Shown here: positions 6,580 to 8,555 of the stretch, piece after piece | Layout of the letters: the number at the start of each line of letters is the position of its first letter | Numbering within the stretch: the first letter of the stretch is position 1 | Origin: Hyphomicrobiales bacterium | Lineage (GTDB): Bacteria; Pseudomonadota; Alphaproteobacteria; Rhizobiales; Xanthobacteraceae | Length of the DNA: 8,555 nt | Direction: 5' to 3' | Assembly: GCA_003164375.1 (NCBI GenBank) | Contig: PLTE01000033.1 | Location: forward strand, 9,714 to 18,268 | Position numbers and translations under genes: made by a program | The notes under the pieces: model-generated | The model's input: the letters and a program-made list of their open reading frames with translations, nothing else | Told to the model about the DNA's origin: nothing | Database searches by the model: none

Positions 6580-7826
6580 CCGAAATTACGCATCTCGGCG
6601 AAGCGGCCTGGTTGAAACAAGGCGAGGTCGCGCGACTTCTCGCGCTGCTCGATCGTGACGGCGAACACGCCCGCGTGGTCGGCGGCGCGGTCCGCAATGC
6701 GTTGTTGGCGCTCGCGGTCGGCGAGATCGACGTCGCCACGACGGCGGTGCCGGACGAGGTCGCGCGCCGTGTCGCGGCCGCCGGCTGGAAAGCCATTCCG
6801 ACCGGCATCGATCACGGGACGGTCACCGTGGTCATCGACGGCAAGCCATTCGAAGTCACGACGCTGCGCCAAGACGTCGAGACCTATGGCCGCAAGGCGA
6901 AGGTTGTGTTCGGACGCGATTGGAAGGCCGACGCCGAGCGGCGCGACTTTACCATCAATGCGCTTTCCGCCGCGGCCGACGGGGAAGTTTACGATTACGT
7001 CGGCGGTATCGCCGATATCGCCGCACGACGCGTGCGCTTCATCGGCGAGCCGAGCAAACGGATTGCCGAGGACTATCTGCGTATCCTGCGTTTCTTTCGC
7101 TTTCACGCCTGGTATGGCGAAGGCGCACCCGACGCTGCCGGATTGCGCGCATGCACCGGCGCGCGTGGCGGGCTCGAAATGCTCTCGCGCGAGCGGGTGC
7201 GCATGGAATTGCTCAAGCTTCTGTTGGCGCCGCGCGCGACGCCGGCGCTTGCGGTCATGGCGGAAGCGGGGTTGCTCGGCGCCGTGCTCGGCGGCGTGCC
7301 GCTGATGGCCAGTTTCGAGAACATGGCGAAGGTCGAGGCGGCATTCGGCGACGAGGCCGATGCGATGCGCCGGCTGGGCGCGCTTGCCGTTCTCGTCAAA
7401 GAGGATGCGGAACGGCTTGCACAGCGGCTTCGACTTTCCAACGCCGAAGCTGAACGGCTCGTCGCGCTTGATGCGTGGTGGCGGGTATCGCCGGCAGGCG
7501 GCGATCAAGCCGCGCATGCGCTGCTTTATCGTCTCGGCCCGCAGGCATTTGTCAATCGCGTGTTGCTGGCTTGGTCGCGCTCGCCGGCGGGTGCAGCCGA
7601 CAAGGCATGGTATGAGTTTGCGCGCCTGCCGCAGCGCTGGTCGGCGCCGGCTTTTCCGCTCAAATCGGCGGACTTCGTCCGCCGCGGCATCGCCGCAGGG
7701 CCGGCACTGGGCGTGGCCATGCGCGCTGCAGAGCAAGCATGGATCGCGGCGGATTTTCCAGCCGATCGTGCCGCCATCGAAGCGATCGCCGGCCGGGCCG
7801 CGGACTGCGTTTCCCAATCCGATTAG
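6576..7826 (+). CDS. cca: CCA tRNA nucleotidyltransferase (class II, polyA polymerase family)
   Basis: 416 residues, GTG start overlapping the DUF6111 stop by GTGA. The enzyme adds or repairs the 3' CCA of tRNAs using CTP and ATP. Visible parts: nucleotidyltransferase motif VVGGAVRNALL (34-44) with the metal-binding acidic pair in GEIDVATT (49-56); FEVTTLRQDVETYG (92-105); base-recognition region ERRDFTINAL (121-130); and KRIAEDYLRILRFFRF (161-176), the start of the RNA-binding neck. The rest (about 180-416) is the helical body and tail, as in other alphaproteobacterial CCA enzymes. I see no HD phosphohydrolase domain of the kind in the E. coli enzyme. The first acidic residue is Glu50 where many class II enzymes have Asp, and VRN replaces the usual VRD. 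It is the last gene of its operon. Confidence 0.96.
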   Translation: MTEITHLGEAAWLKQGEVARLLALLDRDGEHARVVGGAVRNALLALAVGEIDVATTAVPDEVARRVAAAGWKAIPTGIDHGTVTVVIDGKPFEVTTLRQDVETYGRKAKVVFGRDWKADAERRDFTINALSAAADGEVYDYVGGIADIAARRVRFIGEPSKRIAEDYLRILRFFRFHAWYGEGAPDAAGLRACTGARGGLEMLSRERVRMELLKLLLAPRATPALAVMAEAGLLGAVLGGVPLMASFENMAKVEAAFGDEADAMRRLGALAVLVKEDAERLAQRLRLSNAEAERLVALDAWWRVSPAGGDQAAHALLYRLGPQAFVNRVLLAWSRSPAGAADKAWYEFARLPQRWSAPAFPLKSADFVRRGIAAGPALGVAMRAAEQAWIAADFPADRAAIEAIAGRAADCVSQSD

Positions 7827-7830
7827 AAGC

Positions 7831-8555
7831 TCATCGCTCGGAAAAGCGCTTATGGAGCGAGCGCAGCCGCCGCCGACTGCCGGCGGCGACTTCCTGTACG
7901 CGCGGCCGCACCCGCGCCATGACGCGGCGCGGTTGCATCTGCGCCATCATGCGGCGCGGCCGCAAGCGCTCGACTTGCATCTCGTTGCCGCGCCAGATGA
8001 AGTCATTGCCGCGCAATGCGCTGACGAACAAGGCGGGCAACAGCAGATCGCGCATTAATCCATAGAGCGGATAAAGCACAGGCAGGTGCCAGCCGGCCGC
8101 TGCGGCGAGAATCATTTCGCAGCCGTACCAGAGCGCGCCGAAGCTTATGACGCAGACCGCGAGCGGCAGACCCAATGCGTGGGCCAGGATCGCGACGCCG
8201 ATCGTCGGCAATACACCGCCCGACAGGATCTCCGGCAGGAAATACATGAAAAAGCTGGCTCGGCGCAGCCGCGCCCAGCGCAATTGGCGATTCCACACCT
8301 CGGCAAAGCTGCGCCGACCGAGCGGTTGTGCCAGCGGCTGATCGATCAGCCGCACCTTGAGACCGGCATCGCGCACGACCTTGGTCGCCGCGGCGTCTTC
8401 AGCAACCTCCTTGGCCAGCGCCTCGATGCCGCCGGAGCGATCGAGATCGGCGCGCCGCCACAGCATGGTTTTGCCCTGGGCAAAACCATGGCCGAAACTG
8501 TCGACGAGGTATTGCCAGCGCGCCTGATAGGTGTTGAGGAACGCGCATTCGAGTT
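7831..8555 (-). CDS. Family-21 (ceramide glucosyltransferase-like) membrane glycosyltransferase, N-terminus cut by window edge
   Basis: 240 residues of the C-terminal part are present, read in frame from the right edge; a Met at 8466 is internal (residue 30 of the fragment) and not the true start. The family shows in ECAFLNTYQARWQY (2-15), GFAQGKTMLWRR (23-34), the catalytic acidic motif VAEDAAATK (E52 D53), and RQLRW (89-93), the (Q/R)XXRW motif of processive-type GT-A enzymes. Three hydrophobic stretches follow (around PEILSGGVLPTIGVAI, LAVCVISFGALWYG and LLLPALFVSAL), then NDFIWRGNEM, the usual end of the family. The enzyme should transfer a sugar to a lipid at the inner membrane; the lipid (ceramide, hopanoid or other) cannot be told. 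An unusual Arg-rich tail with a repeat follows. Its stop lies 4 bp from the cca stop, in convergent orientation. Confidence 0.88.
   Translation of the reverse strand, partial: LECAFLNTYQARWQYLVDSFGHGFAQGKTMLWRRADLDRSGGIEALAKEVAEDAAATKVVRDAGLKVRLIDQPLAQPLGRRSFAEVWNRQLRWARLRRASFFMYFLPEILSGGVLPTIGVAILAHALGLPLAVCVISFGALWYGCEMILAAAAGWHLPVLYPLYGLMRDLLLPALFVSALRGNDFIWRGNEMQVERLRPRRMMAQMQPRRVMARVRPRVQEVAAGSRRRLRSLHKRFSER
7868..7888. other. Short GC-rich hairpin beyond the cca stop
   Basis: Arms of 8 bases (7868-7875 and 7881-7888) around a 5-base loop, 42 bases after the cca stop and inside the 3' coding end of the glycosyltransferase. No T-run follows on the plus strand, so it is not a typical intrinsic terminator. 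It could still slow or protect the cca transcript end. Confidence 0.25.
7897..7962 (-). repeat. 27-bp in-frame tandem repeat in the glycosyltransferase tail
   Basis: Unit 1 (7936-7962) encodes RPRRMMAQM, unit 2 (7909-7935) QPRRVMARV, and a partial third unit (7897-7908) RPRV. The nucleotide units differ at a few positions, so the duplication is not recent. It lies after the last membrane segment, within the basic C-terminal tail. Confidence 0.75.
8464..8490. repeat. Perfect inverted repeat with 13-bp arms inside the glycosyltransferase gene
   Basis: Left arm CATGGTTTTGCCC (8464-8476), one central base, right arm GGGCAAAACCATG (8478-8490). The arms match perfectly. It spans the codons for HGFAQGKTM of the glycosyltransferase. 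In mRNA it could form a 12-bp stem with a 3-base loop. Confidence 0.9.

Noticed and set aside
6525..7817. A 430-codon minus-strand frame opposite cca
   Set aside because: The plus strand encodes a complete CCA nucleotidyltransferase with all motifs; the opposite frame is a codon-bias shadow.

Overview
The window looks like chromosomal DNA of a high-GC alphaproteobacterium of the order Hyphomicrobiales (Rhizobiales), probably near Bradyrhizobium, Rhodopseudomonas or Xanthobacteraceae. The basis is my memory of the protein families and their order, plus the GC-rich third codon positions; no database search was possible. It reads as ordinary core genome. I see no transposase, phage gene, CRISPR array, tRNA or rRNA.

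Left part, minus strand (4741 down to 1): a compact three-gene operon, moxR AAA+ ATPase, DUF58 protein, then a very large DUF4159 membrane protein that runs off the left edge. The gap between the first two is 3 bp, and the second pair overlaps by an ATGA. This is a MoxR / VWA-type chaperone-like module: a soluble ATPase, a protein with an intact metal-binding (MIDAS) motif, and a membrane partner with large non-cytoplasmic or cytoplasmic domains. Its substrate is unknown.

Middle (4742-5055): the only long non-coding stretch, a divergent intergenic region of about 314 bp with visibly lower GC than the genes. It must hold the promoters of both operons, although I cannot place a convincing -35/-10 pair. 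It contains a 13-bp palindrome.

Right part, plus strand (5056-7826): DUF1285 protein, CoA-pyrophosphatase-type Nudix hydrolase, the small two-helix membrane protein DUF6111, and the CCA-adding tRNA nucleotidyltransferase. The last three are joined by 4-bp stop/start overlaps, so this is one translationally coupled operon that pairs tRNA 3'-end maturation with nucleotide housekeeping and two proteins of unknown function.

Right edge, minus strand (8555-7831): the C-terminal part of a family-21 (ceramide glucosyltransferase-like) membrane glycosyltransferase, converging on cca with only 4 bp between the stop codons. It ends in an arginine-rich tail with a 9-residue repeat, and near the edge it contains a perfect 13-bp-arm inverted repeat inside its coding sequence.

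I found no clear evidence of an undescribed defence or mobile system. The most worthwhile leads are the MoxR-DUF58-DUF4159 module and the DUF1285/Nudix/DUF6111/cca coupling.
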